Shown: one piece after another, positions 1 through 12,800 of the stretch
Position numbering within the stretch: the first letter of the stretch is position 1
How the letters are laid out: each line of letters opens with the position of its first letter
Assembly (NCBI RefSeq): GCF_001411555.2
Contig: NC_049909.1
Location: 5,649,485 to 5,713,484, forward strand
Length of the DNA: 64,000 nucleotides
From: Juglans regia
Taxonomy: Eukaryota > Streptophyta > Magnoliopsida > Fagales > Juglandaceae
Direction: 5' to 3'
Translations under genes and position numbers: made by a program
Notes under the pieces: model-generated
Database searches by the model: none
Told to the model about the DNA's origin: nothing
What the model saw: the letters and a program-made list of their open reading frames with translations, nothing else

Positions 1-1080
1 CTAGATAATGGTAAAATCTGGAGGAACTAAAAAAAATACAGAACTGAAAACTGAAGACGAGTAAAAGAAAAAGAAGCGGAACGAAAAATCCTGAAGATGT
101 GATGGAAGTTGACGCATGAAGGAAATAAAAAAAAAGGGAGAGGCTGAATGGCAAACGAAAAAAAAAAGATGAAAAAGAGGAAACGAAACATGCGGAAGTG
201 GTTGGAAAGGTTGAAATTCAAAATAGGAAAAAGAAAAGAAAAGAAAGGGACGTTGGAGGATTTGAAAAGATGGGAAAGAAGCAAAACGAAAAAATGAAAA
301 AGAAAAGAAGAGGATAAGGCTGAACAATGGAAGGCTAACAAAGAAAAGTTTTGAAGAAAAATTGAAGAGGATGGCTACGAAAAAAAAGTTGATGAGGACA
401 ACGCAATGGATTGCGATGAGGATTTTTTAGTGTTGATTTTCTTATATTCCTCTCAGAAAAATTATGGTGAATTCGTTGATGTTGAATTTAATTTTTAGCA
501 TGAACTAAATTTTCTTTGTTTTAGGAAAACGATGTAATCTAGTTTCAAATTATGCTTGCTTTTCTATGTTAATTTGAAGTAATTGTCTTCTATGTTTGTC
601 TAATGTATTTAAAACTTATTGTTTCTAATTGATTGGCCATTAATTAGATGATTTTGATCTCGTGATTCGCTTTTGAAAGAGGGAATTATAGGATAGACCT
701 TGAATATTTCAGCATAGGTAAATATAGAAATTGAAAGACTTATTGAACCTAGGTAATATTAAAATTGTTGGCCTTAATGCATTCATGTCCATTAATTTGC
801 ATACTCTTGTGTAAAATGACGATCAAGAATAAATTCAACTGACTATCGAAAGAAGCTTTTGGATGACTTTGAAGAATTTGCTAATAAACAGAAAGAATTA
901 ATTTCAATTAGTTAGATGAGAAAAACATAGTGAGAGATTATGTGAAATCGATTTCCTAGAAGTTTTTTTTCTCATTGATTCAATCATCAAACAATAGCTT
1001 TCCTTCGAATATTTTTTTTGAATTGATTTTATTTCAAATTGTAACTTACAAAAATCTTAGTAGCTTTTCTAAATAAAGTC
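1..1080. other. AT-rich stretch, purine-biased at its start, no gene seen
   Basis: The first roughly 420 bases are strongly A/G-rich on the plus strand. This yields open frames on the minus strand that encode only F/S/L-rich low-complexity sequence, with no recognisable motif. The rest is AT-rich with stops in all frames. I see no splice-supported exon, RNA gene or clear repeat boundary here. Confidence 0.5.
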
Positions 1081-2340
1081 AAGGTTAGTATAATTTCGGT
1101 ACTTGTCAAAGTGAGATACCAATCCTTAAGGACAACACAAAAAACTTGACTCACTAAAAAATGAGCAGCACAAAAGCTATCCCAAGTGCAGGAGGATGTC
1201 GCGTAATAATTAGGAATAAATTTCTAAATCGTCTCCTCAGGGAAAGTTACTTAAAATCCAACTCGTTTAAAATAATGAAAATATTTACAAAGAGAAAATA
1301 AAAATGATGGTATGTGCAATGAATGGAAGAGTGCAACACGAATGAAAATTGCACTAGTCATGGACTAGATTCATATTTTTGAATTTTTGTGTGTTGAAAT
1401 GAAATGTAAAAAAAAAAAAAACTAACAGATTGAAATTAACAATAAAGAAAATTAACTAAACTAAACAATCTTAATTAATCTAAAAATGAAACAATAAAAC
1501 AGAAATTATTTAAATCCTAATTAAGCTTTAATCGATCTAATATGCGATGGAACTGAGAGATTAATAAAACTAATCTAAGAATTAAACTAGATTAGAAAAT
1601 AATTGATAAAATATGAACTGCAAATTGAAAAGTCCCAAAATCAAGATTCTAGGATTCATCCTTGTATTCAAATCACAAATTCTCAAAATTAATCCATAGC
1701 AATTGTAATCACTGTTAAATAAAAACTTAAAGAAGCGAGCAAAATAAATAACACGAAATAAATAAGCAGCAAATAAAATGCCCAAAAGTCTAAGCCAAAT
1801 ATCTCAAAAATATTCCATAAACTTTAAACTGAAATTAAATAAAAAGTAAGGAATGAAAAGAACAAGCCAAATAAATGGAGATGGAGGTGGTAGGCAATGG
1901 ATGAGGCTGCTAGAGCGGCAATTGGACCCTATAATAGTTCTTCAAATGTGCGGTACTGCTTTGCAAAAGTCTCCAATTTCGTGCTAATGATATGCTTAAA
2001 TAGGGTAGGAAAAAAATCCTAATGTCTTCATACTCCCGCATACAAAATCGCTTAAATGTTAGGATTCAACTTGGCAGCCACGTACGTACTTTAGGCGTTC
2101 AAATTTGGAAATTCTTATTAGATACAACTTTGTATCCCTTTAAGATTTCTTTCCAACGCATCAAGAATCGTATCAATCCGATATTTGAGCAGAAAGTTAT
2201 GATTAAAATACTAAAGTGTGTCCATTCTGTGTCCTAACGCATTTTGAACTTTGATCTGAATTACTCTCAAATCCCATCATTATCCTTATTTGAAGAGTCC
2301 TACACTAGTTAAAAGTTTCTAGGTTGTTCCAACATCTTGC
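1081..2340. repeat. possible degenerate LTR remnant
   Basis: The phrasing around 1225-1260 (CTCCTCAGGGAAA) and 2150-2215 (a TTCCAACGCATCAAGAATCG-like run followed by a GAGCAGAAAGTTATGATTAAAAT-like run) resembles LTRs of Athila/Tat Ty3 elements as I remember them. I find no paired LTR, primer site or target duplication, so this is a weak assignment. No coding region is recognised. Confidence 0.25.
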
Positions 2341-3682
2341 CCACTTGAAAGTCCTTTGAATTTGAAATTATAAATAAAATAATAAAAATTAGTAATAAAA
2401 TAAAATAAGAATAATAGAATATCAAAAATATATTGTGCATGTGAATGAACATAGTCCAATTAAATCACAAGTTATAAAATTAAGTATAAATCATGCTATT
2501 AACTAATTTAAATCACAACTCGGATTTATTCATCTTAACTATTTTTTTCATCTAAAACCAATAATAATGTAATGAAATAAATAAAATATATTGGTTCTAA
2601 ATGTATAAAATATGCAATAATTTAGCTCAATCAACGACACTCTTATCATCAGTTTATTGTAAAACTATGATACTGTGCACTTATAGTTTTGCACCGATCA
2701 AGGATTGAGTAGATCATTGATGAAGCCAAGTGGTTCATCTCGGCAAACACCAACTCAACCCTTCCTCTTCCACCTCTTTTATCTTCGAGACAAGTGTCGC
2801 TCACCCTCTTCTCTTTTTTACTCCATGGAGAGATTAGTTCTTCATCCTTGGACCCTAGAAACCAAACTAAGTTGAAGAGATGTAGTCGATTACAATCTAA
2901 CCAAGCCATAGGAAATTGATCTTCTGGAACTTTTCGTGCACCCCACGCCCCAAAAGATAAAAAATCATAGATAGAAGCTTCATGTTAACTTGGCCGAACC
3001 CACCATGGTAGCAGCTAAGGTGAGTAGTCGGGTGAACCATGGTAAAGGTTGTCTTTTGAGTAATCATCCACCCCTTAGGAAGCTTATAAATATAGCCCTT
3101 CCTCCCTCACTTCACCTCATATCTTTTGCAAGAGAAATTAGTAAGATATAGGGAGAGTTTCAAAGAAAGAGTAAGGAAGATCCCTAGCTGAGTGCTTGTA
3201 AGAAAGCTCCAACGTTGGTGAGTAGTCTTCCCTCAGGTTTTGATGAATTCATGAGTAAAGTGTCAAGAATAGAAGTGATTCTTGTCAATATGAAAATTGA
3301 GATTCAAAGAATGCATGTTCGGGTATAGGATTCAATAATAGTTATCATGAAATATCAAGGCTTAGTTACAACATGCACTATCTTGGGTCGATCATCATTC
3401 ATATCTTGAAATTATTTGTGGTTTTAATGCATTGAGTTAAAACGCATGAAGTGGTTAGTATCATGTTCTATGAGGTTTTGATTTAATCATTTATGAGATT
3501 CATTCAAAGAGTTGGTTCATACCTAGATTTTAATGTAAGGATGATATCATGAAGGGGTAAGCATGATCAATAGTATTGAATTATTTAAGATTTAATGTGA
3601 AGCATATGCCATGGCTAAGCCTAAGAAATATCCTAATTCAAGGTGCTTATCATTAATATAGGCCACAGCCTAAGCTAAGAAA
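2341..3682. other. intergenic, no gene recognised
   Basis: AT-rich sequence. A TATA-like run (AGCTTATAAATATAG) at about 3081-3095 is followed by a pyrimidine-rich stretch, an arrangement also seen in LTR promoters (compare the site at 42015). The 86-codon minus-strand frame at 2649-2909 has no recognisable domain. A short imperfect direct repeat containing CTAAG and CTAAGAAAT lies at about 3613-3682, just before the next element. Confidence 0.35.
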
Positions 3683-6600
3683 TGTGACGCCCCCCAAGTC
3701 ATCGCTTGGAATGTAACTGAGACTTAGAGTGTCGGGACATGCAATACATGATTACATACCACATTCATGAAAGTTCATGTGCAATAAATCCTAATATGCA
3801 ACTAACAGTATACAATAATCGCAATGAAAAATAGGGTGACTTGTATAAATTTATGCCAGAATGAACTAAACCTCTCAAATATATTAATGAAGGCAATGGT
3901 TCAAACATGAGGATAGAATTTCTTAGTACAAAATACAAAACCCAAGTTTCATAGTTATATCAACTCTCTCATATGCTCTATAGTATGTAGAGTCAATGAT
4001 ATAAACATTAGAATTAAATCTAGTCTTCACTCGAGATCTAACTCCTCTTCAACCATCTGTATCCAATGGTCCATAATGTTTGTTCTCTACCGGTCCTGTC
4101 ACAACTTCTTCCATTCCTGGGGGAATGGTAGTGGGTCCTCAAGGGTGAGATTTACTTGAAATATGAGTAAGTTAAACAACCAACTTACATAGAGATAAAA
4201 TATGCATGATTAATAAAAACATGAGATGCATGCTATGCAGATAAGATCTTCGTATTTGTCTCCCATCAAGATTCCTCAACATTGTTTAGAAAAACTTTAA
4301 TATAAATTTTCTTACATAGAACATTTCTCACATCATCTTTTCAAAACATAACATTTCAATATTATTAGAGCCATTAGAACTAGCATGTCATGGCAACAAA
4401 TTCATCTAAACAAATCATCATATCCAAGAGCCTCTAGATTGAGTTAAACCAAACTCTTGCATGTTCATCAACACTCCATCAAAGATCTAAACCATAACTC
4501 TTTAAAAATAAAATCTTAACACAAAGATAAAATCCTCGAGAACAACAAATACGAAAACCAAGTCCATTGGATCAAGTTTTTAGAACCAAAATCACAACCT
4601 AAGCCAAAACATAAACTGTTTTGAGCCATACGGTTTCTGCCACTTTGAAATCATGCAAAACCCTTTTATAAAATTAATAACATGCTTTGAATCCAATCCT
4701 AAATTGCACATAAACATCTTAACACTTTACCATACCAATTTCTACCCATCATTTCACCAAAAAGTTCTCAAAACTTTCAAAGTTTCACACAAACACCAAA
4801 ATTGTCACCTCTAAGACATTTGCATCATCATACTTAACTTTCACCAATCAAAACTCCATGAAAAATTTCTCAACATATATCCAAGTAAACTAGACCCAAA
4901 ATATAACAAAAGATAAGAATATTGAGGCATATAAAATATACACAAAGGGGATGGAATGGAGAACACAAAAGCTATAAAAAACTTTTCTCTCAACACCCTC
5001 TCAGTTTGCTCTTGGGAAAGGAGGAAAATGAGCTAAGTGTGGAGGCAAAAAGGCAAGGAACGTGGGGTATAGATGGAGGCTGACATGGTGGGTGGATGAA
5101 TGACCAAGTGATGGGAGGTTAACTTGTGAAAGTGGAGGAGAAAGGGGTTGCAAAGTGTAGCTACAAATCTGTTGCAGTCTGGCCGAGTGATGGGGGCTGA
5201 TGGGGGGTGGTTTTGGCTTGCCATCAAGCCACTATTTGTGGTCAAAAGGGGTGGTTTCAGTGGGACTAAGTGGGGCTAATCGAATGGAGTCTAGTTTAGG
5301 GTTTAGTTCAAGTTTCGATCCAAACTTGGTTCAAATCAAACTTTTCTTGGTTAAATATATTACCAAGACGTAAGGGAGTGGTTTAGGGTATATGAGTGTA
5401 TAATTGCATGAAGAAGTGATTTAAGCAACTTAATCAAGATCGAGTGGTTTAGGGTTTGGAAACCAAATTTAGGATTTCAGCCATCACATGGGATTTAGGG
5501 TTTCGGTTGGATTTCAATGGTTTGGAATTTCATTAGGGTTGAAACTCTCTATTGGTTGACCAAATAATGTTTAGTTGGGTGGAATAGTGTTTTGGTGCAA
5601 GAGGCATGTCATCACACTTGTCCTCCATTTGACATGTGTCCTAGAGTTTCCAATTGGATGGCTAGGATTGTGCCATTTTTCCAAATAAAAAGTAATCCTA
5701 GTGATCCTTAATGAATTTGGACATTCTACATGGCGATTTGATAGTTGTTTCAACCAATTGCCATATGATGCTTTCCTAGGTGTTACTATTCACCCAAAAA
5801 ATATTCAAAACTTTTTATTGGATCATAAAATCCTAAATACTCATACGAGTCTAATGGTGTAATTTGTTTTGCAAAATTATACTCCTAAGTGCCTTAATTA
5901 AATAGAAAGACACTCTTGTCTACTATTCATCTGAGAAATTTGAAACTTTTTATTGCACTGTAAAATTCTAAATATATTCATCTGAATTTAATGGTGCAGT
6001 TTGTTTCGCAAACTTATACCTCTAAGTGCCTTAATTAAATAAAAAGGCAACTCTATAATCATAGTGGATCAGTATCTGACTACACTAACACACTAAAACC
6101 TAATTGATCGCTTGATTCGTGAAATCCTTTCGGAGTTTCATGATGTTTCTAAGGTCTAAAGAAATTCACCTATTGCATTTCTTTCGGGTCATTATAGTGA
6201 ATGTGCTTCTAAGATTTGTTGAGTGATGTTTCAGCTATGATTGTTTGTTTATGCCTGATTGGCTCTAAATGCATGTTAGTGATTCAAGGTTGCGATTTTG
6301 ATCTATATTTTTTTATGAGAAGTGTGAATGTCAAATTCTTGAGGTTAGAGATGAGATTAGCATAGAAGTCTCATAATGTTTGTTAAGTTTCATAAGTTTT
6401 GGGATCGGTTTGCAAATATTGGAAGTTAGGAGCCTTTTTGTAATTTCTGATAGTTAAAGGGCCGATTTGTAATTTTTGGAATTTGATGTTTCTTTATGTG
6501 ACAAGTGAAGTAGTCATAACATTAAGTATTGTTTTTTGTAGCATGACAACTTTACTTTTAGGCAAAAGGTTTGTAAGTTAGCCTCTAACTTACTCTTAGA

Positions 6601-7742
6601 TAATATATTTATGCTTATGTGTAAATGTTTCATGTTCATTGCATATGTTCTAGTTATTTCAAGCTATTCACATGCTGTGCTTATTGTATATGATCCGATT
6701 ATTTCAATTTCACTCACATGTCATGACATGATTAAATGTCATCATAGCATATCTAACAATGTAATGCATAAATGAAAAGAGAGAGAAAGGAATGTTTGTG
6801 AAGAACAATTACGACTTCGAATGGAGTCGCAAGGGTCCCGAAGCAAAACTATGAGCACTCTCACTGGTGGATGTGCTAGAGTACTCACAGTGAAGGACAT
6901 TTCGTGAAGCCTGAGTGTCTCTTGAGTCAAAGCCATAGGCGGCATCAATCGCTATGTGATGAAGATAAGCAATAGATACACGCGATTTATGGGTGTCGTG
7001 AGGTAACTAAATGTATGATTAAAGATGCAAGATATTTCGTGTATGTTATAATGTTATAAAGCTCTACGAATGATGAAAAGAAATTTGGATGAGAGAAAAA
7101 TAGATTTTATGAAATGCATGTTCATATCCATGTATACATGTTTATGTTTTCCTTAATTATGTTTATGTTATCTTTGTGTATATTTGTAGTATAATTTACT
7201 GAAATTTCAAGGAATCTCATTGTGATAGTCTCACTACCATTGTCATCCTGTAATAGTAAAAGTTGTGACAAGACAGGAAGAAAATAGATAGGATGGAGAA
7301 GCGCAAACCCACTTGGTCGAAGATAATTGAAGACAAACTCACTTTTGATAACAGAATATAACTAATCACTTTCTACATAGAACTTGTTTTGCTACTAATG
7401 GTGGACATTAGGGAAATAATTGACTAATGTTGTTTCTTCTCTTATAATCATTTGAAGTATGATACATTGAAATGGGTTTAGTTATGAATTTCGGATGACG
7501 GATTAAGTTGAAACCCGAATGTTATAAATGTATTTTGGAAGACATGTGAAATCTGGAATAATTAGTTTCTTTTGGTACCAATAGTTACTTAGTCATTTTT
7601 CATTGCGATTTACTCATATTGTTAGAAACATACCAAGTGCATTGCATGTTATAACTATCATGGACGAGGGTATATAACCTAATTTTGCATGTTCTGACGA
7701 TTCAATCACTGCCAAATCCCAAGCGGAGGTTAGGGCATCACA
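3683..7742. mobile_element. 4.06 kb element with long inverted ends (TGTGACGCCC ... GGGCATCACA)
   Basis: The left end beginning TGTGACGCCC at 3683 and the reverse complement of the right end, beginning TGTGATGCCC at 7742, align over at least about 150 bases. Shared landmarks are CGCTTGG, ACATGCAA, TTCATGA/TCCATGATAG and AATCGCAATGAAAAAT. A further match lies about 420-500 bases in: TCCTGTCACAACTTCTTCC at about 4094 against the complement of 7250-7280. There is no transposase or polyprotein. It could be a foldback or Mutator-like non-autonomous transposon, or a solo LTR with unusually palindromic ends. I could not find a convincing target duplication (AGAAA on the left, CATAA on the right). 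The middle (about 5210-6180) is homologous to about 43200-46990 minus the insertion there, so the family has a second member in this window. Confidence 0.55.
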
Positions 7743-8600
7743 CATAATGATGCTAAGCCACCACCGCCATGAGAACTGCCTCTCCCTTCATCACTTCTAC
7801 ATAGGCTGAATTTTCATACTTCGCGTTCAGCTTCCACAAACGAGTCGACTTCTAAAACAAGTTTGATAGAAACATGCGAATGAAACCATGGGCTACCAAA
7901 ACCAGTGACTAAGGGCTAGTTTGGTTACACAAAACTAAATTATCTTATCACATTTCATATAATTATTATAACTTTTTAAAATTCTTACACAAAATATAAT
8001 AAACAATTCAATTTTTTCAAATCCTAAAATAAAGATTATATTAAAAAATTATATTATAATAATATTTGATTTAATTTTAAATAAAATATTTCATCTCATC
8101 TACATTGCGTAATCGAGACCTAAAAGTAATACTAAAAGTAATATCTATCTCTAAAAAAATAGAAAGGAACAACTAGAAAGTAATACTAAAAGTGAGCCAT
8201 TGATCCACCTGTAGCACAGGTTCTAGCCAAAGCAATGTCAGGAAGGCAGTGTACAAAAACCAAACATATTGTTCGGAGTTTTGCTATGTACAAGCAAATT
8301 TGAGTACTAATCTGCGTAATAATGTTGTTGCCTTCATATTCTAAATTCAAATTAGCACTGTTTTTAATAAAATCTACTTTCTTACCAATCATATTGAATG
8401 AATGCGCGTATTAGTGTGTAGAATCGCTTACAATTAGATTTTTCTTATTATTTGTAGATGAGATGGAGTTTGAGAGAGGCATACGTACGAGCCATCTGTC
8501 CGAAGTTGCTACGGATAAATCAGTTGGATTTTCCACAAAAGAGGTCGTCAGAGCTAGCCGGGAACACGATGTAGGAAGTTGGCAGGGTTAAAAGTTAAAC
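7743..8600. other. intergenic; possible host-gene fragments, not identified
   Basis: Apart from the MITE at 7912-8122, this stretch is less AT-biased than its surroundings. A minus-strand frame at about 7757-7850 and a 42-codon plus-strand frame starting with ATG at about 8462 look coding-like in composition, but neither shows a domain I recognise. They could be decayed exons or chance. Confidence 0.25.
7912..8122 (+). mobile_element. MITE, family B (copy 1)
   Basis: This copy shares a core with the copies at 9361-9545 and 24080-24290: a C-A-C-A-C-A-A-A-A-T-A-T-A-A-T-A-A-A core followed by CAATT and TTTTTTCAAATC. The outer ends read CTAGTTTGGTTAC and ATCTCATCTACATTGCG. It is non-coding and about 210 bp. 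Boundaries are approximate. Confidence 0.55.
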
Positions 8601-8782
8601 GATACTAATCTTTTCGGGAAATTTTTTATTATTAAGAAAGTATTTTTTTATAATATTATATATATTTTTTATTTTTTAAAAATATTTAAAAGTGTTAAAA
8701 ATATATATATAAAAAAGAGAAAAAAAAACACATAAAATATACTAATGGGAGTCCGTAAAGGTGACTCTAGTGTTACTCTTAA
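8600..8782. mobile_element. MITE, family A, diverged copy
   Basis: It contains the family A core: a TTATTAAGAAAGTATTTTTT run, an AT run, then TATTTAAAAGTGTTAAAAAT. That core is shared with 15325-15556, 16405-16648 and 16661-16890. The ends are decayed, so this copy appears older than the cluster near 16 kb. Confidence 0.45.
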
Positions 8783-8787
8783 AATGT

Positions 8788-9132
8788 TCATTTAGAGAGT
8801 GAGATGAGATGGGAATTTTATAAATAATAATAAGATAGTTTTATAAATAATAATGAGATCATTTAAATTGAGTATTTTTTAAGTTTTGAGAAATGAAAGA
8901 AAAAAATTGAATAAAAAATATTATAAAATTAAAGTATTATTAGAATATAGTTTTATAATATAATTTTTATTTAATAATTTTAAAAAATTGATTTTTTATT
9001 TTATTTTATTTTTTGTTTGAAAATTTAGAAAAATTATAATAATTAATTTTAAAATATTTATATTTAAATTATATTTTAAAAAATAAAATAAGATAAAAAT
9101 TTTAAAATAAAATCTATTTCCAAACAGCCTCA
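8788..9132 (-). mobile_element. MITE, family B, inverted copy
   Basis: It reads GAGTGAGATGAGATGGG at the left and CCAAACAGCCTCA at the right, the reverse orientation of the other family B copies. The interior is AT-rich and longer than in the other copies, with a near-duplicated segment (AATAATAATAAGATAGTTTT then ATAATAATGAGATCATTT) close to the left end. Confidence 0.45.
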
Positions 9133-9360
9133 TAATTTTTAAGATGAAAGTCGAGTACAGGTGTCCCGGTCTGTGTTTAACTACAATTTTTATTTTTCAT
9201 TGTTTTCTTTAAACAGTTCAACATCACAGCCTCGTAATAGGGTATGCTGGTGTATTAAAATAGTGCACTACGTGTATAAATGCTGATCTTGTTATATATC
9301 GTTACTATTCAAAATAATGTACTGAACTTTCAAGGCGGCAGAAACCTCACATATGAACAA

Positions 9361-9545
9361 GGCGCTGTTTGGATTGAAAATTGATAACAACTTATTTTAT
9401 TTTATCTCATTATTATAATTTTTTTAAATCTTCACACAAAATATAATAAATAATTTAATTTTTTTAAATCATAAATTAATAATAATATTAAAAAATAATA
9501 TTTTAACAATATTTCATTCAACTCATATCATATCATATTATAATA
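9361..9545 (+). mobile_element. MITE, family B (copy 3)
   Basis: It begins GCGCTGTTTGGATTGAAAAT, carries the CACACAAAATATAATAAATAA core and an AATATTAAAAAATAATATTTT segment, and ends near CATATCATATCATATTATAA. It lies about 350 bp past the 3' end of the exonuclease gene. Confidence 0.55.
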
Positions 9546-9896
9546 CTATATCTTGGTATAAGTCTGACACATTATTCTACATAAAAAAATATTGATATAA
9601 CCATTTTACGCCCATAATGAGTCCCAACAATATATAGTATGGTACACAACAAGTAAGTGAAAGAAATAAAAAGAAAAAGAAAATAAAAGAACCTACTACA
9701 CCCGTGTATCAAATTAAAATTCTAAAAAATATATAGCAATTACATTTCAAAGTCAATTAACAATAGCCCATCCTAACCTTATTCAGTTATTTGCATGAAA
9801 ATCTCTGTATATGTTAGTGTGCATTAGTGCAATTCTGTTTATATACTCTTGACACTTGATCCTCCTGAAAATATCGGAGATTCTTTTTTTATCCAA
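9546..9896. other. 3' flank of the exonuclease gene
   Basis: AT-rich non-coding sequence immediately downstream of the stop codon of the minus-strand exonuclease gene; it should contain that gene's 3' UTR. A variant polyadenylation hexamer (AATAAG on the minus strand) lies near 9777-9783, but its use is only a guess. Confidence 0.4.
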
Positions 9897-12800
9897 TCAA
9901 CTGGAATGAATGATCAATTTCTTGGCGACCAAGCGAATGCCAGCATTTTGCAGATAATCATATGCATCCAAGGAAAAGAATGCATCCACAAAGGTCCCGG
10001 AAGTGAACATAGTATCAAGCTCTTCCGCATCAAATTTACTGAACACAAGCCTTTGAACCGCACCGGATGATTCTTTTTGAAACATCTCAGTCCCATAAAC
10101 GGCAGTATCCCCACATTCAGCAGTTGGTATGCTATTGTTACAAAGGAAATACACACCAATTAAGATGACTCTTCAATTAAAAACTTGACAACACTCTTTT
10201 TTTTGGTCAAAAGTAAGAAAATTTTTAAAAAATGCAGAGAATGCACAAACCAAGTACACAAGGTCATAGAAGAGACAAGGAAGTAAAGGGAAGAACTTGA
10301 CAACACTAAAGTTAATACTTTATGTGCTAGCAAGTTATAAGACAAACACAAGAAAGAGAAATCTGAAAGACAATGACTGCAATTATATAACTCATATGGT
10401 TGCAACTGCTAAATTCATTCTTGCCTTCTTGTCTTGAATCATATCTATAAAAATCACTATACTTTGATATATGATTTAGTTTCCTTTTCATCCCCTTAGA
10501 GAAACTAAGACAAACTTAACTATAAGCTGACATGTTAAAAATCATGTATGAAAGAGCATGCAGATTTCTTTGGGTAAGTGTTAAATTAACATATGTTGTG
10601 TCTTTTACTGTGTGCTTTTTACATGCTAAATAGATATTCACAAGTAAAACGAAATCTAATCTTGATGATACTGATTAATAAGGTTCCTTTGTTTTACCTT
10701 CTAAGAGAGAAGAGAGAGAGAGAGAGAGAGGAGTACTTACTGCAATCTCACTGTAGGGTGGTTAACGAAGCCATTTTTCCTGTTCACGACTGGCTTCCAT
10801 TCAGAGCTGCTACCAGAATCCAAGGAGAGCTTCTGTGCTATTGCATCACATGCATCAAGAACCTTACATAAACTTTGTGATGCATTAACCACAAAGTTCA
10901 AACGCGGTCGGCCAGCATGATCAACAAACTTCGTACTTAAACCAAACCGCACTTTCAACCGAGTACAACAAAGTTGCAAAATGGCACCTTCGTGCAGCAA
11001 TTGTATCTTTTGACTCCCACGATGAAATGGAACAAAACATGCGCCTATAGCAGAAATAGAAACTTCATCAGGCTCTAAAAAGCCCCCTGAGTTGCAGCAA
11101 ACATTGGAGATGGGAGCTGTGGAAGTAATCTCAGAAGACTCCAGCATTTCTTCCATGGTGGTGTTGGTTTGAAGGGATTCAGATTCAGTCCTTAGCAGGC
11201 CCATGTCAAAAGGATCTTGTCGAGACGTATTCGAGATGCTGTCAGTCATAGGTGATAATATCGGACGAGTTTCCACCTTTTGTTGATTTGTTCGAGACAG
11301 CATCAGATCATTTTTTAACGTGGAACTTGATGAGGGCATATTCTTGCATAGGCTCACGGCATCTGGAGATGAATTTGCATTTCTGTGACTTCTTGCAGTA
11401 GCATTTGGAGAAACCCAACTGTTTGCCGTGAATGTATCTGGCAGGCTTGACTCCTGCATTTTTACAGATTTTTGTCAATTATACCATAAACAACCTTCTA
11501 AAACATGCAATGCGACCAGCAACTCTACTTAGTCTCATTCAATGTCACCAGGATGGACATAACGATTGTCCTGCCAAGTAATCACAGATGTGTCATCTGA
11601 GCTCACAACATACAGTAAGGAAAACTGGTAAAACTTTGAAAGACAGTCAGACCCATATTAAAGGATAAAAGAATGATTACGTCAAAAGATTGCATTGAAA
11701 TACAAAATAATAAAAGAAAAATTATTACATTAGACTCCATTGATTCTTCCCAGTGGTGCCTCTGTATTTCAGGTTTTAGGCAATCTGAGTGCAATTTTGA
11801 GAAAGAAGATGGATGCCAAAGTAAGCCCATTATATATATATATATATATATATGAGAGATGATATTTGGTAGCGATTAAATGAGAACCAAATCAACCCAT
11901 GGAACAAATATGTCAGGAGAATAAGCACAAGCAAAGTGGAATCGATTAATTATCTGCTTCTACTGAGCTTTATACAGGATTTTTGCCTACCACCCAATTT
12001 TATGGCATGATGTATGATAGCATTGCCAAAAAGTTTTGAGTAATATTGTCAAATTCATGGTGGGCAAACAGAACTGGTGCTATATTTATTTAATTTACAA
12101 AATAATCTGTTATGATATCAAGAGTAGTGGCGTGCACTCAAGAATAGGTTCTATAACTTTCAAATTTATAGAATTACCAAGAATAAAACTGTCGCACAAT
12201 ACTTGAGAACTTCAAGATTCATCCGAACGTCATCCAAGCTCCTGAAGAACCATAAATAGTTTTGAGGAAACACAAATTTGGGCAAGTCTAGAAGCATAGT
12301 GTGAGTAAAATAGTTCCTTGCAGGTTTGTAGAACACCTGTGTGTTTGCCGTCCAAGCCCAAAATAACTGGCAAGAGTGGCCATCTGAAACAAAAAATACA
12401 GTATATCAATACTTCGAAGTTTTACGTCAATTGCACTCAAAATACAACTAGCCTCAAACTTCAACATGACTCGATTTCTCTGACCATGTATAGACAGATA
12501 TAATAAATATGTTAAGGAAACCATTAATAAATTGATAAAGTTAAGAAAATTCACAGGATTGCTAATACACATGACCGGGTGCAGAGACTCCAAAGATATG
12601 AAAAATCTTTTATACAATTTGCTAACTGCAGTCATGTCTAACTAAGTTTTCGTCAATAACCTAACACAGATAGCACAAATCGTATGCTGATGCAGAGATT
12701 AAGCAACATAGAATTATGATAATAATATAATACCCAGTATCTAAAAACATAAATAAACAGGTGTAGAGAAGGCTATAGCCTTGTATGCCTCGTACATATA

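Noticed and set aside
1..341. Two overlapping minus-strand frames of over 100 codons rich in F, S and L
   Set aside because: They are the complement of a purine-rich low-complexity tract. Composition is repetitive and no motif is present.
2649..2909. An 86-codon minus-strand frame as a small gene
   Set aside because: No recognisable domain or splice context, and surrounded by repeat-like sequence. Not enough support.
9849..10871. Plus-strand and alternative minus-strand frames over the last exons of the exonuclease gene
   Set aside because: Shadow frames of exons 5 and 6.
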